A DNA stretch of 64,000 nucleotides from Arctopsyche grandis (Eukaryota > Arthropoda > Insecta > Trichoptera > Hydropsychidae), in NCBI RefSeq assembly GCF_051622035.1, contig NC_135361.1:30991205-31055204 (forward strand). The letters run 5' to 3'. The translations under genes were made by a program, and so were the position numbers. The notes below the pieces were generated by a model. That model was not told the origin of the DNA. It made no database searches and saw only the letters and a program-made list of their open reading frames with translations. This document shows, piece by piece, positions 62,690 through 64,000 of the stretch (position 1 is its first letter; each line of letters starts with the position of its first letter).

Positions 62690-63434
62690 TTACTTTATCT
62701 ATGTATGTACGTAGTGACAATAGATGGAGTTTTGTGATCATACGAAAATTAGAACTCGAGATTTTGAATGATTCGAACTCAGAATCGATTACTGATCATG
62801 TTTTCATGATCTAGAAAAAATGTGTGTGTGTCTGTGTATTTTGGGATTTTTTGAACATCGTTAGTCCTATCGAACTGAAACTTAGTATCGGTTACTAAAA
62901 CTCTTATCGATATGACGTAAATTTTTTTCAAATTTTTAAGTTGACCGGAAATGGTACCTCCCGTTATAGGTGTCCTCTTTTTTTAAGATTTTAAATTCAA
63001 TTATCTCCCAAACCGCTAACTGAATCGGACTGAAATTTTTTTACATGTAATAGAAATAATAATCTTTATTACTTTATATATTTTAAATATTTTTATCTGA
63101 ACCGGAAGTAGTACTTTTACTCTAGAGAATCGAGGTTTTTTATGTTTTAATCAGAAGCCTTTTGGTTTATTGAACTGAAATTTCATATATATATAAGTTT
63201 AAGCTTAATACCAAGTTATATATAAAATTTGGTAAGCATCCGTCAACTGGAAGTGGCAGTTCACTCTTGTTCGATTTTGCATCCACTATTTTTCTCGACC
63301 CCTTAAATATGTGTTCTTCACGAAAAAAATCAAGTATAATTTTTGTATCAATGTGATGAAAATTAAAAAAAATCATTAGATTTTTACCTAGTAAAATGAA
63401 GAGCATACAGCTCTTCATTTTACTAGGTAAACAT
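62690..63434 (-). repeat. Repeat with spaced 'ACTTCCGGTT', inverted copy, ending in a hairpin
   Basis: Mirrors 60060-60800. At its right edge, 63383-63404 and 63410-63431 are perfect 22-bp inverted arms ('tttacctagtaaaatgaaga' ...) around a 5-nt loop. Confidence 0.7.
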
Positions 63435-63476
63435 TTTTTAAATCTGTATTAAGTATGTATGTAATAAAAATAAAAC

Positions 63477-63998
63477 CACACACACACACACACACACACA
63501 GGAAGACATTGTGATTTAAGAGCTTTGAACCAAATCGATCATCTGAATTTTATTTGATGCAAATTTAAATTCATACAATTCCTCGGGGAACGTGGCCAAA
63601 TGGGGAATATTGATCGTAAAATCGAATTTACGAGCGCAAATATTTCGCAAAATTTTCTATGCAAATCGCTCATTTCCCATATCGTAAATTAGCAATGCAC
63701 TCTGTTCGCATTGTGTGCAGATATATATATATATATATATGTATGGTAAAGTGCAACAATTGAAATTAAACTGTTTCGAAGTAATGCTCAAACTCACCCC
63801 CCCTAAAGTTTATATTATAATTGCATAACAATTGGTCACTCTGACCATTGAATTGGAGTGCGCTCGTGCAACGAAGGCACACAAAATATATAAATTTATT
63901 AGAGCGGTCTCGAATATTAGCCCCAATCGATTTGGTTTTCCCGTACTCGGGTACATATGTATATAACGAGCTCGTTTTTTGGAGATATACATATGCAT
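63477..63998. other. CA repeat and unassigned right edge
   Basis: A short CA tract at 63477-63500 and a short AT tract at 63721-63740. No exon recognised to the window end. Confidence 0.5.
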
Positions 63999-64000
63999 AT

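Overview
The window is AT-rich animal nuclear DNA, almost certainly from an insect. It has intron-containing genes with GT/AG junctions, a CD36-family receptor with insect SNMP-like sequence, a multigene family of small four-helix membrane proteins of the insect type, and a dense load of transposons: hAT, piggyBac, pogo/Tigger, Helitron, LTR, LINE and tRNA-derived SINE. There are no bacterial-type operons and most open reading frames are chance or microsatellite readings. I cannot fix the insect order from sequence alone.

Two sets of real genes stand out, all on the minus strand. (1) Four tandem paralogues of a five-exon gene: copy 1 (1017-2478, last exon beyond the left edge), copy 2 (11453-19958), copy 3 (21248-24586, complete, 191 aa) and copy 4 (47045-48968, shortened). 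All share intron phases 0, 1, 0, 1, a Cys-rich N-terminus, about four membrane helices and, where intact, a cytosolic-looking C-terminal tail with a PPAY motif. The tails differ: copy 3 has the plain form, copy 2 reads on through a 37-bp-arm palindrome, and copy 4 stops early and loses PPAY. (2) A complete nine-exon CD36-family gene (53679-58447, 498 aa) with two membrane segments and the six extracellular cysteines at CD36-like spacing.

A third possible set is a 67-bp exon coding for a signal-peptide-like start, present three times (43.6, 45.0 and 50.4 kb) with reading frame and splice donor kept.

The rest is mostly mobile DNA. Several insertions can be dated against each other: a hAT inside a hAT with perfect 8-bp target duplications (7.0-10.2 kb), a Tigger inside a piggyBac-like element (39.3-41.3 kb), a hAT inside a LINE (50.8-52.1 kb), a hAT MITE inside a SINE tail (33.9-34.8 kb), and a Helitron inside a member of that MITE family (29.6-30.4 kb). 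Repeats shared by paralogues at matching intron positions show that some insertions predate the gene duplications.

The most unusual item is a 2.8-kb LTR element (14968-17805) lodged in an AT microsatellite. It has gag with two zinc knuckles, no recognisable pol, and downstream of gag a stretch resembling the PWI domain of an RBM25-like splicing factor, so it may have captured host mRNA. A dispersed family of degenerate arrays of about 16 bp, often next to very long (AT)n tracts, also lacks an obvious explanation.
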